DNA of 52,443 nucleotides from Deinococcus multiflagellatus (lineage in GTDB: Bacteria > Deinococcota > Deinococci > Deinococcales > Deinococcaceae): the NCBI RefSeq assembly GCF_020166415.1, contig NZ_JAIQXV010000026.1, positions 1 through 52,443 on the forward strand. Direction: 5' to 3'. A program made the position numbers and the translations under genes. The notes beneath the pieces are model-generated. The model saw only the letters and a list, made by a program, of their open reading frames with translations. It ran no database searches and was not told where the DNA came from. Shown here one piece after another: positions 1-9,188 of the stretch; position 1 is the stretch's first letter; each line of letters begins with the position of its first letter.

Positions 1-897
1 ATTGTTGAGCCACGTATTCACCTAGTAGAAGAGATCACACTTGATCTGGAGCAGAACCTCACCATCAAGATGGATGGCCTGCGGATTGAGTACCCCCGCA
101 CCATTGAACTCCGGGACCTGAAGTACGTGGAATCCCGGGTCGGCGGGAGATTCAGAGAAGACGGCCGGCTTGGTCTTCCTGGCACGCTGCACCGCGTCTC
201 CGCAGAGTTTGACGGTGAGGACTTGCTGGCAAGTATCACCATTCGTGTGGCACGTGTGATTCAGGGAGTCGCCGAAATTTTGCGGCCCTATATCACCGCA
301 GCCAGAGGCATTGCCGTGATTGGCCCGCCTGCTGTCGGGAAGACCACGCTCCTGCGGGACATTGCCCGAATCCGGGCCGAAACCTTGAACCGTGGCCTTT
401 GGGTGATCGACAGCAGCAATGAAATTACGGGAGATGGCGACGTCCCTCACCCACTTCTCCGCCGGATGCGCCGAGTCAAGGTCGGTGATCCAGATCAGCA
501 GGCGCCGAAGCTGCGGCGAGTTATTCGCAATCATGGCCCGGAGGAGGTTCTGATGGACGAAGTGGGCTATAACGGCGATGTTCCCCTTCTTGTGTCGGCT
601 TCGAAAAATGGCGTGAGGGTCATCGCCACCATGCACGGCCGCGTGCTTCTGGACGTGATAGAAAACCCACCTCTACTGCCTCTGCTGGGCATCAGCATCG
701 ACGAGCGAACCGGAGAGCTCAAACGGCGCAGCACTGCCTGCTTCAGTCTAGGCATTGAGGTCCACGGCAAGGGCAAGTACATCGTCTATGAGGATGTGAG
801 CAGAGCCGTTGATGCCACTCTGGCTGGGGAGCAGCCAGAAGGCATTCAGGTTGGTCAGTGGGTGCCCCACCTGCCACAACTGCTGGCAGCTGGTTGA
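1..897 (+). CDS. SpoIIIAA/Ycf45-like AAA+ ATPase (5' partial)
   Basis: The reading frame is open from base 1 ([19 protein letters not shown]...), so the gene starts before the window; ATG 70 is internal. A Walker A motif GPPAVGKT lies at about bases 322-345, followed by [13 protein letters not shown] and a VLMDEVG Walker B-like segment, the pattern of the stage III sporulation AA / Ycf45 family of RecA-like ATPases. Known members often carry a C-terminal R3H domain; none is obvious here. The cellular role in non-sporulating bacteria is unknown, with nucleic-acid-linked functions suspected. The gene ends before a strong terminator at 921-969, so it is not an obvious operon partner of the next gene. 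Confidence 0.8.
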   Translation: MVEPRIHLVEEITLDLEQNLTIKMDGLRIEYPRTIELRDLKYVESRVGGRFREDGRLGLPGTLHRVSAEFDGEDLLASITIRVARVIQGVAEILRPYITAARGIAVIGPPAVGKTTLLRDIARIRAETLNRGLWVIDSSNEITGDGDVPHPLLRRMRRVKVGDPDQQAPKLRRVIRNHGPEEVLMDEVGYNGDVPLLVSASKNGVRVIATMHGRVLLDVIENPPLLPLLGISIDERTGELKRRSTACFSLGIEVHGKGKYIVYEDVSRAVDATLAGEQPEGIQVGQWVPHLPQLLAAG

Positions 898-920
898 CTT
901 CAAAGGCCGTGAAACAACGA

Positions 921-969
921 GAAGAGGCGGGTCGAAGCGATGGGCTTTCGGCCCGTCTCTTCTTCTTTT
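921..969 (+). terminator. Intrinsic terminator
   Basis: GAAGAGGCGGG (921-931) pairs with CCCGTCTCTTC (952-962, one G-U) and is followed by TTCTTTT. It lies directly downstream of the ATPase gene. Confidence 0.75.
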
Positions 970-1007
970 GACCCTCGCGCAGGCAGCATCGCGAGCGGAG
1001 GACCACG

Positions 1008-1613
1008 ATGAGCCAGAAACAAGACGTCACGTCACCAGGACCGGCTGTCCCTGGAGCCGAATCCGCTCCGGAAGCCCCCACGCCTTCATTGCCCGAAGGG
1101 GCGCACATCCCTCCGACGGAAGCGCCAGAGCGCCCGCCCGTATCACCTCCTGCAGCGATGCCACGCCCTGCCCAGGCAGGGCGTGCAAGTCGGCCAGCCG
1201 CGGCGGCGGCACCAGACTCGGCGCCGCCGTTTCAACTGCTCAGTGCACTGCTCAAAGGCGTTCCACCTGAGGAGCTGCACCTCGTTCTGGAGAAGTACGA
1301 AGAAGCGATCAAACGGGGTGTGGTCAAGGCCGTCCCGGCCCCCAGCCACCAGGTCTTTGACCTGGAGATCGTGACCGCCCAGGGCAAGCGCGCCCTCCGC
1401 AAACTGGACGACGAGATCGTTCTTCCCGACGCGGCCTTTCAGGGCTGGCTCGCCCAGGAACGGCGCGCTTCACGCCTCGCGGTTCTCAAGGTGACAGGCC
1501 GAGTTGAGACCTCGTTGGAGCGCCTGGCCAGTGGCGAAGATGACTTCAGAACCCTTCTGGAGATTCGCAAGGGGCGGCTTCAAAAGCCCAAGACCGGCCG
1601 CAGCGCACATTGA
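1008..1613 (+). CDS. Hypothetical protein with Pro/Ala-rich N-terminus
   Basis: 201 residues. The start is supported by GGAGG six bases before the ATG. Residues 1-75 are low-complexity, rich in Pro, Ala and Ser, and look disordered. Residues about 76-190 are a compact charged region (PPEELHLVLEKYEEAIKRG, then EIVTAQGKRALRKLDDEIVLP) with alternating helix and strand character. I do not recognise the family. A terminator follows at 1637-1667, so it is probably monocistronic. Confidence 0.6.
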   Translation: MSQKQDVTSPGPAVPGAESAPEAPTPSLPEGAHIPPTEAPERPPVSPPAAMPRPAQAGRASRPAAAAAPDSAPPFQLLSALLKGVPPEELHLVLEKYEEAIKRGVVKAVPAPSHQVFDLEIVTAQGKRALRKLDDEIVLPDAAFQGWLAQERRASRLAVLKVTGRVETSLERLASGEDDFRTLLEIRKGRLQKPKTGRSAH

Positions 1614-1636
1614 TCCCTTTCAAGTGAAGACATCAC

Positions 1637-1667
1637 AGGCCAGTTGCCCCGCGCGCTGGCCTTTTTT
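1637..1667 (+). terminator. Intrinsic terminator
   Basis: AGGCCAG (1637-1643) pairs with CTGGCCT (1656-1662), followed by a run of six T. Confidence 0.7.
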
Positions 1668-1680
1668 GGAGGTACGACCC

Positions 1681-2190
1681 ATGAGGAAAGACACCCTGCA
1701 CCCGGTCAGGCGTCCATCGAACGCTCGCCCTCCCCTGCTCAGCGTCGATCACTCTGATGCCTCTGGTCGTCAGAACAGAGAAGACCAGAAACGCCGGTCA
1801 ACGTCGCCCGGCAAGACGCGCAGGCTGCACCACAAACCCGCGTGTCCAGGGCAGACGGGCCCGCTGGTTTTTCTCCAGGCTGGCGGCTTCAGAGGCGCCC
1901 AAGGTGAGGTCACCTTCGTCCACCGTATGCCACGTCGGTGGGCCTCTCTCGTCCACAATGCTGAGCACTCAAGACGCCGGAAGAACGGGCTGAACAGCAT
2001 CCAAAACCCCTGTTCATCATCCAGCACGACGCATCCGCTCTGGCTCCTCACGCTAAATGGCGCCACCCGTGACGACCGGGCTTTCTGCAGCGGTCAAACG
2101 CCACAGAAGGGCGTGCCGTCCGCCACGGTGCTGGGCCTTTTGAACCCCCTGGGGAGACCAGCCTGCAGGAGCGTCTCATGCCGCGTCTGA
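1681..2190 (+). CDS. Doubtful ORF in the 1614-2177 gap
   Basis: An ORF of 169 codons with a good GGAGG eight bases before ATG 1681, overlapping the next gene by 13 bases. The translation is rich in Arg, Ser, Pro and His with no recognisable domain and resembles a non-coding frame. The 1614-2177 stretch holds the terminator at 1637-1667, several short GC hairpins followed by T-rich patches (for example around 1855-1875 and 2130-2145) and no convincing gene on either strand. It may be decayed sequence. Confidence 0.25.
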   Translation: MRKDTLHPVRRPSNARPPLLSVDHSDASGRQNREDQKRRSTSPGKTRRLHHKPACPGQTGPLVFLQAGGFRGAQGEVTFVHRMPRRWASLVHNAEHSRRRKNGLNSIQNPCSSSSTTHPLWLLTLNGATRDDRAFCSGQTPQKGVPSATVLGLLNPLGRPACRSVSCRV

Positions 2191-3446
2191 ATCGACCCGC
2201 CGCCACTCAATATGAGCGCAAAGGGCTGGCCCGGACCTACCAGTTGGGCGGCCTGACCCCCGACGAAGCGCGGGCCACGTTCGACGACGTGGCGGACTTG
2301 ATGGACCGGGGATTCCTCCATGTCACCTACACCGGCATGGGGGAGCTGATCGTGCTGACTTCACTGGGCCTGCGCGCCATTCCCGACGACGACCTCACCC
2401 CCCGCAGCCTGAGTCGGTCGGTTGACCTGGCCTATGAACGGCTCTGCCTGGCGCAGCTGGATTGGCGGGTCCTGGCGCCGGGCATCCGGACGGGTGCCGA
2501 GCGCTTCGGAGGGCTGCGGCGTTTCCCACGAGTACAGACCGACCAGCGGGACGCGTACGTGGTGGCTCAACTCTCCAGAGGCGGCACCACCTCCGAATCG
2601 ATTCACCGCTTGGCCCAGCGGTTTCGCAGCACACTGGCCGCCACGCAGCATGACCTGGTGATCCTCAGCCCGAGTGCCGTCCGGGGCCGTCAGGCGGCCG
2701 AACAGCACCGTGCGAACCTGCGTTTCGTGCACTGCCTGCCGCAGACTGAACCGGGTCAACCGGGGCAGCGCGTGTGGACCGGCGAGGAGGTGGGTGACCT
2801 CTGGGAAGTGCCGCCCATTCAGGGGCCAGCCATCACCGAACTGCAGGCGGCAGAACTGAAAGGAGCCGGCGTCCCGGACCTGACGCTAGAGATTTTGCAA
2901 CTGGTCCGAAAGGACCGCATCGAGCGGGCTCACGAGGCCCTGGCGTGTGACGGCGTGATGACCGAAGGCCAGCTCAAGCGGCACTTCAAACTGGAGGCTG
3001 AAGACCTGCCAGCGGTGCCGTTCGTGCAGGATCTGGCCCGCCCGGTCCACATGCGGCCCAACCTGGAAGTGCCCGTGCGCTTTCTCTTGGCGACCCGCAC
3101 GATGGGCCAGGCCGAGGTGCCGCACCTAGCCCATCGTGCGGGTGCCGGCGAGCTGCGTCACCAGTACGGCGTGCCCCCGAGTGCGTGCGAGGTGGTGCGC
3201 CCAAGCCGGGGGACGGTCCGGCGCCGGGCCGAGGAACCAGACGCGATCTGGCAGCGGGCGGATGGGGGGCGCGTGGCAGTGGAATTCGATACGGGGTCTT
3301 ACGTGCGGCGCGTGGTGGAAGAGAAGCGCGACAGCTTCCGTCAGCACTTCCAGGGCCTGGTGTGGGGGGTGGTCTCCGAGCGGCGTCAGGCCACGGTGTC
3401 TTCGTGGCTGACCCAGCGGGTGGACCTGGCCCAGTGGTGGCGATGA
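2178..3446 (+). CDS. Replication-relaxation-like protein
   Basis: 422 residues; AGGAG sits six bases before the ATG. Residues about 10-70 read as a winged helix (YERKGLARTYQLGGLTPDEA, then DDVADLMDRGFLHV). The C-terminal part contains DAIWQRADGGRVAVEFDTGSY followed by a basic helix (VVEEKRDSFRQH), like the E-x-D-x-G segment of replication-relaxation (replic_Relax) proteins of plasmids and integrative elements, a PD-(D/E)XK-related fold. By analogy it would act on plasmid DNA at replication or transfer, but this rests on motif resemblance only. The following 569-base gap with a direct repeat could belong to the replicon's control region. Confidence 0.55.
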   Translation: MPRLNRPAATQYERKGLARTYQLGGLTPDEARATFDDVADLMDRGFLHVTYTGMGELIVLTSLGLRAIPDDDLTPRSLSRSVDLAYERLCLAQLDWRVLAPGIRTGAERFGGLRRFPRVQTDQRDAYVVAQLSRGGTTSESIHRLAQRFRSTLAATQHDLVILSPSAVRGRQAAEQHRANLRFVHCLPQTEPGQPGQRVWTGEEVGDLWEVPPIQGPAITELQAAELKGAGVPDLTLEILQLVRKDRIERAHEALACDGVMTEGQLKRHFKLEAEDLPAVPFVQDLARPVHMRPNLEVPVRFLLATRTMGQAEVPHLAHRAGAGELRHQYGVPPSACEVVRPSRGTVRRRAEEPDAIWQRADGGRVAVEFDTGSYVRRVVEEKRDSFRQHFQGLVWGVVSERRQATVSSWLTQRVDLAQWWR

Positions 3447-3460
3447 GCAGGCACGGGAGG

Positions 3461-3506
3461 GTCAAACGGGAGGGGGCCAGCGCTGCCTGCTAGCCCCCTC
3501 TTTGAC
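3461..3506. terminator. Strong hairpin after the replication-like gene
   Basis: GTCAAA plus GAGGGGGC (3461-3466 and 3470-3477) pair with GCCCCCTC plus TTTGAC (3493-3506), 14 bp with a 3-base bulge. The T tract is inside the stem, so it may be a terminator or an RNA-stabilising structure. Confidence 0.5.
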
Positions 3507-4015
3507 TTCCCTGGGGGAGGCATGCAGGCCACCAGACTGGGGTGGGCGCGGGGCCTCGGGGGCCAGGCCGAGGGTCGGAAGCCCGCTCAAGACCCCCTGT
3601 CTGATAAGCGCACTTGCGCTGGAGAAGCGCTGCGGGAACAGCCGTGGAGGGCGAAACGAGCCTCCTGAACCCCCTGTCGAATAAGGGGTACATCTGTTCT
3701 CTTAATGCCCTAAGGGTCCATGTGCCGCATGTCCTCCGCTGGCTCCGCCCCAACAGCCCACACACCCCCTGGCTATCCCTGACCCCAGCCCCCGCTCCCC
3801 CAGAGTGCCCCGCGCCAGCTGTCTTCGCTTGGTGGCCAAACCCACCCGCCCAGCACCCTGGAGAGGTCCCCGTCCCCCGGCCCGGTGGTGTTCGCCACTG
3901 GAGGTCAGGGAGCGGAACAACACCCCCGGAGGAAGCGCCGGGGGTACAGGGCGGACAAGACAGCCTCGACCCTCAGAGACACTGAGACCAAGTGGGCTGC
4001 CCCCAGGAGACCAAC
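3507..4015. other. Gene-free GC-rich gap upstream of ssb
   Basis: About 510 bases with no convincing gene. It contains the 17-bp direct repeat at 3592 and 3669, the hairpin CCCC-TGTCGAATAA-GGGG at 3671-3687, and a C-rich stretch at 3740-3880. Its place between a replication-like gene and ssb makes it a candidate control or origin region, but there is no DnaA-box cluster, AT-rich block or iteron array that I can see. Confidence 0.35.
3592..3685. repeat. Two-copy 17-bp direct repeat
   Basis: ACCCCCTGTCTGATAAG at 3592-3608 and ACCCCCTGTCGAATAAG at 3669-3685, 15 of 17 identical, 77 bp apart. They could be operators or replication-protein sites. Confidence 0.5.
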
Positions 4016-4888
<873 letters not shown>

Positions 4889-4905
4889 GCGCCGTGCGCC
4901 ACCCG

Positions 4906-4931
4906 AAGAGAGGCCCCGCGCCTCTCTTTTT
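4906..4931 (+). terminator. Intrinsic terminator of ssb
   Basis: GAGAGGC (4908-4914) pairs with GCCTCTC (4920-4926), followed by TTTTT. Confidence 0.8.
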
Positions 4932-5198
4932 GTTGTGGAGTGAGGGGACAGCGTCACCCGCCGCGGCCGCGTCAGGTGACCGGGAAGCACGCTGGGTGGA
5001 GACGCGCCGCAAGCCGGCCAACAGGGGCCGATGCCTCCACCTCGCGCTCACCGAGTCAGGCATGGGCCGCAGCGGGCGGCGCCGGGTGACGAGAGGGTGC
5101 CAGGAAGTCGCGGAAGAGGGAACGGGTGGGCCAGTGACGGCCTGCCCGTTTCGTCATGGGGTGCGGGTCCCTTCCCACGCCGCGTCCAGGGGAGAACC
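4932..5198. other. Gap between ssb and small membrane gene
   Basis: GC-rich and without a supported gene. It holds one orphan SPH element (4952-4988) and a GC hairpin near 5120-5155. Overlapping open frames here look like shadows. Confidence 0.4.
4952..4988 (+). promoter_or_regulatory. SPH element, orphan (ACG)
   Basis: CGTCACC, then a GC-rich loop region, then GGTGA and nine bases, with ACG (4989-4991) where other copies have ATG. No good reading frame follows. Confidence 0.5.
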
Positions 5199-5238
5199 GT
5201 CACCCGCCGCTGGGGGGCGCGGCGGGTGCATGGCGGGC
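5199..5238 (+). promoter_or_regulatory. SPH element
   Basis: Ten-bp stem CACCCGCCGC / GCGGCGGGTG, GGTGC, then nine bases to ATG 5239. GGAG lies just upstream of the hairpin. Confidence 0.8.
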
Positions 5239-5349
5239 ATGACGACCGTACTCATCTGGCTGCTGGTGACCCTGATTTCAAGTGGCGCGACCCTGGTGGC
5301 GCTGGACGCCAGCCGCGTGAAGCGAGCGGCCCTGCACGCCCGCCGCTGA
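5239..5349 (+). CDS. Small membrane peptide, 36 aa
   Basis: ATG 5239 is set by the SPH element nine bases upstream. The product begins MTTVLIWLLVTLISSGATLV, a single predicted membrane helix, followed by a basic tail (SRVKRAALHARR), so the N-terminus is probably outside and the C-terminus inside. A GTG or ATG nine bases earlier (5230) is possible but falls inside the spacer. No family recognised. Confidence 0.6.
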   Translation: MTTVLIWLLVTLISSGATLVALDASRVKRAALHARR

Positions 5350-5391
5350 CCCCCCGGTGCGGCCGGTCCAAGCGCCGCACGGGAGATGAAG

Positions 5392-5429
5392 CGTCACCCC
5401 TGGACCAGGCGCCAGGGGCGCAAGTGAGC
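5392..5429 (+). promoter_or_regulatory. SPH element, orphan (ATC)
   Basis: Seven-bp stem CCCCTGG / CCAGGGG, then GGGCG and nine bases to ATC 5430. From ATC the frame encodes only ITPAGRRSAD before a stop. Confidence 0.55.
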
Positions 5430-5483
5430 ATCACACCCGCTGGTCGCCGATCCGCAGATTGACCGCCGCCATGAGGGCGGAGC

Positions 5484-5511
5484 AGGGGCCCTTCGCGGGC
5501 CTCTTTTTTTT
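5484..5511 (+). terminator. Intrinsic terminator
   Basis: GGGGCCC (5485-5491) pairs with GGGCCTC (5497-5503, one G-U), followed by eight T. Confidence 0.75.
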
Positions 5512-5561
5512 GAGAGGCCGCCGACCTCCGCCCAGGGGCAAGGGGGGCGGCTCACGACCAA

Positions 5562-5601
5562 GGTCACCCCCAGCCTTCCAGCGCTGGGGGGCCGAGAGAG
5601 G
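5562..5601 (+). promoter_or_regulatory. SPH element, orphan (TAG)
   Basis: Eight-bp stem CCCCCAGC / GCTGGGGG, then GC and nine bases; TAG stands at the start-codon position (5602). Confidence 0.5.
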
Positions 5602-5734
5602 TAGCCCAGGCCGCGTGCCCTGAACCGCCAAACGACGCCGCGCGCCCGAGGCTCCACAATTCACGCCACATGTTCGCCCCCGGTCGCCCAGCGCTGGGGG
5701 TACTGTGCTGGTATGCTGCCCGGTCATGCAGGAG

Positions 5735-5781
5735 CAACGGCACCGCGCCAGGCACCCCACCCGGCGCGGTTCGGGGCTGGC
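5735..5781 (+). promoter_or_regulatory. SPH element
   Basis: Eight-bp stem ACCGCGCC / GGCGCGGT with a 13-base loop, GGTTC, nine bases, ATG 5782. GGAG is just upstream. Confidence 0.75.
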
Positions 5782-5976
5782 ATGATCAGCATCCGAATCA
5801 GTCAGGGGCGGCGCGGTGGACGCGCAGTCATCGTCACCTTCAGGGCAAGGGGTCACGCCGGCTTCTGCGAAGTCACGGCCACGGCGGTTCACCACCTCTG
5901 GTGGGTGGTGCCAGGGGCTGTCTGGGCTGCCGCTGGCCACTGGCGGCAGACCCGACACGTCTTCCGGGAACGCTGA
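5782..5976 (+). CDS. Small basic protein, 64 aa
   Basis: ATG 5782 is fixed by the SPH element. The product (MISIRISQGRRGGRAVIVTF, then ARGHAGFCEVTATAVHHLWW) is basic and Trp-rich near its end (HHLWWVV...HWRQTRHVFRER). No family recognised. A hairpin that may terminate transcription follows at 5986. Confidence 0.5.
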   Translation: MISIRISQGRRGGRAVIVTFRARGHAGFCEVTATAVHHLWWVVPGAVWAAAGHWRQTRHVFRER

Positions 5977-5985
5977 GACTCAGAA

Positions 5986-6018
5986 GCAGGCGGCCGAGCA
6001 ACTGGCCGCCTGTTGTTC
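5986..6018 (+). terminator. Possible terminator
   Basis: AGGCGGCC pairs with GGCCGCCT across an eight-base loop, followed by the weakly T-rich GTTGTTCT. Confidence 0.45.
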
Positions 6019-6096
6019 TGGGGACCTGACCGGCAGCGGCGCGGCCCGCAGGCGGGCCGGCACCCTGGGTGCGCGGCCCAGGTTCTTGGAGCGCTC

Positions 6097-6130
6097 ATCA
6101 CCCTGCAGTCACGCCGGGTGCCAGAGAGGC
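6097..6130 (+). promoter_or_regulatory. SPH element
   Basis: CACCC (6099-6103) pairs with GGGTG (6116-6120), then GGTGC and nine bases to ATG 6131. The stem is short. GGAG lies upstream at about 6087. Confidence 0.6.
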
Positions 6131-6550
6131 ATGAACATTCCCCTGTTTCCTGTGAGCGAGGCAGCCGCCCCTGCCCCGCAACTTGGGGTCAGCGCCCCAG
6201 CCCAGGCAGTGGTTCTGACCCTGGCCGCAGGCCTGTCAGACCGCGAGCGCGACATGCTAATTCAGGCGGTGCGGCTGGCTGAGGCCATCCGGTTGGGCCT
6301 GAACCCGGCAGACTTCGATCCAGCGGCGGCCATGCCTTCTGGTGCACGGGAGGCGGCGCGCCGTGCCGAGACCCAGTTGCGCTGCCGGCCCCTGGAACAA
6401 ATGGGGGGGCAGCCGCTGGCCTTGGCTGCGGCCAGCGGCACGCTCCTGCTTAGCCGCACCCAGGCATTTCCGTCGCGGCTGACAGAAGCGTTCCGGCAGG
6501 CGGTCGATAAGGTTTTCGGGCAGCTTCACCTTGAGCGATTGTCCGCTTAA
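6131..6550 (+). CDS. Hypothetical protein, 139 aa
   Basis: The start is set by the SPH element; upstream in-frame codons are inside a neighbouring shadow frame. The protein is Ala- and Leu-rich and mainly helical, with SDRERDMLIQAVRLAEAIRLG and a C-terminal helix RLTEAFRQAVDKVFGQLH. No membrane segment, no family recognised. Confidence 0.6.
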   Translation: MNIPLFPVSEAAAPAPQLGVSAPAQAVVLTLAAGLSDRERDMLIQAVRLAEAIRLGLNPADFDPAAAMPSGAREAARRAETQLRCRPLEQMGGQPLALAAASGTLLLSRTQAFPSRLTEAFRQAVDKVFGQLHLERLSA

Positions 6551-6593
6551 AGCGACTCATATTTCTTAGATTCGCACAGATACCCTCGCGATT

Positions 6594-6767
6594 ATGAAGC
6601 TGCTGTCCTTGCTGCTGGTCCTGTCCGTTTCAGTCGCCTCTGCCCACACCTCTAACAAACAGGTGGTCGCTCTGGGGAATGACATCATCATCATTCAGCC
6701 TGTCGTCACACCAGGTGGGTCAAATACTCGTCTGGAAGGCAACGACACCATCGGCGTAACGCCTTAA
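6594..6767 (+). CDS. Small secreted peptide with GND motifs, 57 aa
   Basis: Too short for usual ORF calling. It begins MKLLSLLLVLSVSVASA, a clear signal peptide with an A-x-A cleavage site at about residue 17. The mature part is about 40 residues and contains LGNDIIIIQP and, near the end, EGNDTIGVTP. The same GND-led hydrophobic motif appears twice in the peptide at 9189. There is no SPH and no Shine-Dalgarno; TACCCT lies seven bases before the ATG, so the message may be leaderless. A perfect palindromic hairpin follows. A signalling or otherwise exported peptide is possible, but this is inference. Confidence 0.6.
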   Translation: MKLLSLLLVLSVSVASAHTSNKQVVALGNDIIIIQPVVTPGGSNTRLEGNDTIGVTP

Positions 6768-6777
6768 GCACTGCACC

Positions 6778-6825
6778 TGCGCCGGGCCCCAGACAGAAGC
6801 TTCTGTCTGGGGCCCGGCGCATTTT
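6778..6825 (+). terminator. 44-bp perfect palindrome, probable terminator
   Basis: Bases 6778-6799 are the exact reverse complement of 6800-6821 (GCCGGGCCCCAGACAGAAG core, HindIII site AAGCTT at the centre), followed by TTTT. It lies 11 bases after the peptide stop. Confidence 0.75.
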
Positions 6826-6833
6826 GGCGTGAC

Positions 6834-6884
6834 GTCACCCCGGCCCGCGCTGACGCGCGGCGCTCGCCGGGGTGCTGGGCGGGC
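6834..6884 (+). promoter_or_regulatory. SPH element
   Basis: Nine-bp stem CACCCCGGC / GCCGGGGTG with a long loop that can itself pair (CCGCGC / GCGCGG), GGTGC, nine bases, ATG 6885. Confidence 0.8.
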
Positions 6885-8441
6885 ATGACGGCATCCCTTT
6901 CCCTCTCGCCTCTGGCCGAGACGTTGCTGGCCCGTTTGCCCCTGCCCACCCGGCTGCAGGTGCAGACGGCGTTCGCCCGGTTCACCCCCGAGCAGTTGGC
7001 CGTCATGAACGCCGTGATGACCACGGGCGACAACCTGGTCGTGGAGAGCACGGCGGGCAGTGGGAAGAGCACGCTGCTCAAGACCATGGCGGTGGTGCTG
7101 CCCCGGCGGCGGCCGATCGGGGCCTTCGCCTTCAACGGCAGCATCTCGGAGGAGATCCGGGAGGTCATGCCCGAAGACGTGATCTGCTCCACGCTCCACG
7201 CCCACGGGCGTAGTCTCCTTGAAGCCCACCGGGGCCGCATTGACCTCGTGCCTTATAAGCGGCGCAACCTGGCGCAGGCCTACCTGGCTGAGCTGGGGCT
7301 GGGCGAACCGAAGGTGCTGCGCAACCTCACCCGGCTGCTGGAGTTGACCCTGATCCACCTGGCAGCGCCGGACGAGCTGCCGGGCCTCATCAGCGCGCAC
7401 GGCCTGAGTTTTCCAGACGGCTTCGACGCGCCGGCAGCCATCCGAACGGTGCAGGCGGGCGCCCTGCAGGCCTACCGGGACAAGGGTCAGATCGATTACA
7501 CCGACATGCTGTACCTGCCGATCAAATTGAAGTGTGGCGCCGGCAGCCTGGGGGTCCAGCTGATCGACGAGGCACAGGACCTGACGCGCCTGCAGCACCG
7601 GCTGGTCAAGCACCTGGCCGGCGAGACGGGGCGGGTCATTCTGGTGGGCGACTCCGAGCAAGCCATCTACGGGTTTTCCGGCGCCGACGTCCAGGGGCTG
7701 GAGCGTGCCGAAGCCCTCTTCGGTGCCCGGCGACTCCGCCTCACGTTCACGTGGCGCTGCCCCAAGCAACATGTCGCGCTGGCCCGGCAGTACTCCAACC
7801 ATATCCAAGCTCCAGCGAGTGCGGCAGAGGGCGAGGTGCAGCGGGTGACGGAAGACGACGTGCCGGCGCTGACGCAGCCTGGCGATCTGATCGTGTGCCG
7901 CTCCAATGGGCCCCTGGTGCAACTGGCCCTGCGGCTGGCAGAGTCGGGACAAGCCGTCAAGATCTTGGGCCATGACCTGGACAAGGACCTGACCCGGCAT
8001 CTGACGGACACCTTCCGGACCCCCTTTCATGCGGCTGACATAGAAGAGCGGCTGACCGCCCGCGGCGAGCACCTGATGCGTGCTCATGCCCGCACGGGAT
8101 TGAGCGGTGCTCAACTGCGGCGGGTCGTCGAGCGGGATACGGACCAGCTGGCCTGCTGCGCGGCATTGGCAGTCCGGGCGGCCCAGGAGGCGCAGGGGGA
8201 AGGTCGTGCGGCCACGGCCGCCGAAGTGGTGGCCCTCGCCAAGAGCTTGATGGGCCGGGCTGACGGGGCCGTGCGGCTGTGCACGGTTCATAAGAGCAAG
8301 GGGCTGGAAGCGCGGCGCGTCATCATCCTGCACCCAGAAGCGCTCATGGCTTCAGGCGGTGACGAACGCGAAGAGCGGGCGGTCTGTTTCGTGGCCCACA
8401 CCCGCGCCCGGGAGACCTTGATTCTCGCGGCGCGGGGCTGA
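6885..8441 (+). CDS. UvrD/Rep-like superfamily 1 DNA helicase
   Basis: 518 residues; start set by the SPH element. Motifs of an SF1A helicase are in order: Q motif region [12 protein letters not shown], Walker [11 protein letters not shown] (Lys61), Walker [10 protein letters not shown] (Asp228-Glu229), motif [14 protein letters not shown], motif IV-like [10 protein letters not shown], motif [18 protein letters not shown], motif [14 protein letters not shown]. At 518 residues it is shorter than UvrD or Rep (about 670-720), with reduced 1B and 2B insertions, as in small phage and plasmid helicases. It would unwind DNA 3' to 5' in replication, repair or recombination. The SPH genes on either side suggest shared control. 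Confidence 0.9.
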   Translation: MTASLSLSPLAETLLARLPLPTRLQVQTAFARFTPEQLAVMNAVMTTGDNLVVESTAGSGKSTLLKTMAVVLPRRRPIGAFAFNGSISEEIREVMPEDVICSTLHAHGRSLLEAHRGRIDLVPYKRRNLAQAYLAELGLGEPKVLRNLTRLLELTLIHLAAPDELPGLISAHGLSFPDGFDAPAAIRTVQAGALQAYRDKGQIDYTDMLYLPIKLKCGAGSLGVQLIDEAQDLTRLQHRLVKHLAGETGRVILVGDSEQAIYGFSGADVQGLERAEALFGARRLRLTFTWRCPKQHVALARQYSNHIQAPASAAEGEVQRVTEDDVPALTQPGDLIVCRSNGPLVQLALRLAESGQAVKILGHDLDKDLTRHLTDTFRTPFHAADIEERLTARGEHLMRAHARTGLSGAQLRRVVERDTDQLACCAALAVRAAQEAQGEGRAATAAEVVALAKSLMGRADGAVRLCTVHKSKGLEARRVIILHPEALMASGGDEREERAVCFVAHTRARETLILAARG

Positions 8442-8462
8442 GGTTACACTGGCCTGGAGAAA

Positions 8463-8503
8463 CGTCACCCCTGCCGCGATGGGCGGGGGTGCAGGGCAGG
8501 CCT
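8463..8503 (+). promoter_or_regulatory. SPH element
   Basis: Ten-bp stem CACCCCTGCC / GGCGGGGGTG (one U-G), GGTGC, 11 bases, ATG 8504. GGAG is seven bases before the hairpin. Confidence 0.75.
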
Positions 8504-9037
8504 ATGAACCTGCGTGCCCTCTTCCAGCGCCGCTCGCCTCGCGCCCTGCCCCAGCCGGAAGTGCTGAGCGCTCTGCCCTATCAAGCGGCCCATGACCTGG
8601 CCTGCGGCCGTGATCCTGAGCAGGAGCGGGTGCGGCGCCTATCGGAGAAGGCCCGTCTGCCGGTGCGGCACCGACCCTACGATCCGGCTGCAGGTGCAGC
8701 GTACGACGCAACTCGGCGCCCCGCACCCGCCCGAGCGGTTCAAACAGCGCCGCCCGTGTTTTGTCTGGAGTTTGGCGCCGCCCCAGACGAGGCCAGGATG
8801 GCGGCCGGCGCCGCGGCACCGGAGCTCACCTTGATGGTCTATGACGATGAGCGCATTCCAGACCACGTCCTGGAAGAAGAAGCGGGGCGCCCAGCGGTCG
8901 ACACCGAGATGCTTGAGGCGCCAGCTACCGCTGACGGCGAAGAGGCCCTGATGGCCATTTTGTCGGCCGAACTGCGCGGCGCCGTTGGCCGAGCCGCCAC
9001 GCGGGCCCGCAGCACGCCACTGCACGGCGCGGCGTAG
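8504..9037 (+). CDS. Hypothetical protein, 177 aa
   Basis: ATG 8504 follows the SPH element. The N-terminal half is basic (LRALFQRRSPRALPQPEVL, then RVRRLSEKARLPVRHRPYD); the C-terminal half is acidic and Ala-rich (LMVYDDERIPDHVLEEEAG). The charge split suggests a linker or adaptor protein, but no family is recognised. The first bases overlap an in-frame GTG at 8489 that lies in the SPH spacer. Confidence 0.6.
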   Translation: MNLRALFQRRSPRALPQPEVLSALPYQAAHDLACGRDPEQERVRRLSEKARLPVRHRPYDPAAGAAYDATRRPAPARAVQTAPPVFCLEFGAAPDEARMAAGAAAPELTLMVYDDERIPDHVLEEEAGRPAVDTEMLEAPATADGEEALMAILSAELRGAVGRAATRARSTPLHGAA

Positions 9038-9049
9038 GCAGGGAGAACG

Positions 9050-9088
9050 AACACCCGCAGGAAGCCCACCTGCGGGTGCCTGGCAAGC
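9050..9088 (+). promoter_or_regulatory. SPH element, orphan (ACG)
   Basis: Nine-bp stem CACCCGCAG / CTGCGGGTG, GGTGC, nine bases, then ACG (9089). GGGAG lies upstream. The secreted peptide gene starts 100 bases further on with its own Shine-Dalgarno. Confidence 0.65.
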
Positions 9089-9188
9089 ACGCAGGCGAGG
9101 AACTCCGGCGCACATCATCACTGCCGCCCCGGCGCCCTTGGGCCCGGTCTCGTCCTGCTTTGGCCACACGGTCAAAAGGAGCTGCCCT

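Larger units (their letters stand above)
5350..5781. other. Gap with two orphan SPH elements and a terminator
   Basis: No supported gene. It holds orphan SPH copies at 5392-5429 and 5562-5601, a terminator at 5484-5511, and a repeated CCAGCGCTGGGGG block (near 5579 and 5689). It looks like the debris of SPH-linked genes that have been lost. Confidence 0.4.

Noticed and set aside
5031..5462. 143-codon plus-strand ORF across the 5239 membrane peptide
   Set aside because: Its frame crosses two SPH elements and a low-complexity Arg/Gly/Pro translation; the SPH-positioned gene is better.
6720..8333. 537-codon minus-strand ORF opposite the helicase
   Set aside because: Antisense shadow of GC-rich helicase codons; no start signal, no domain.
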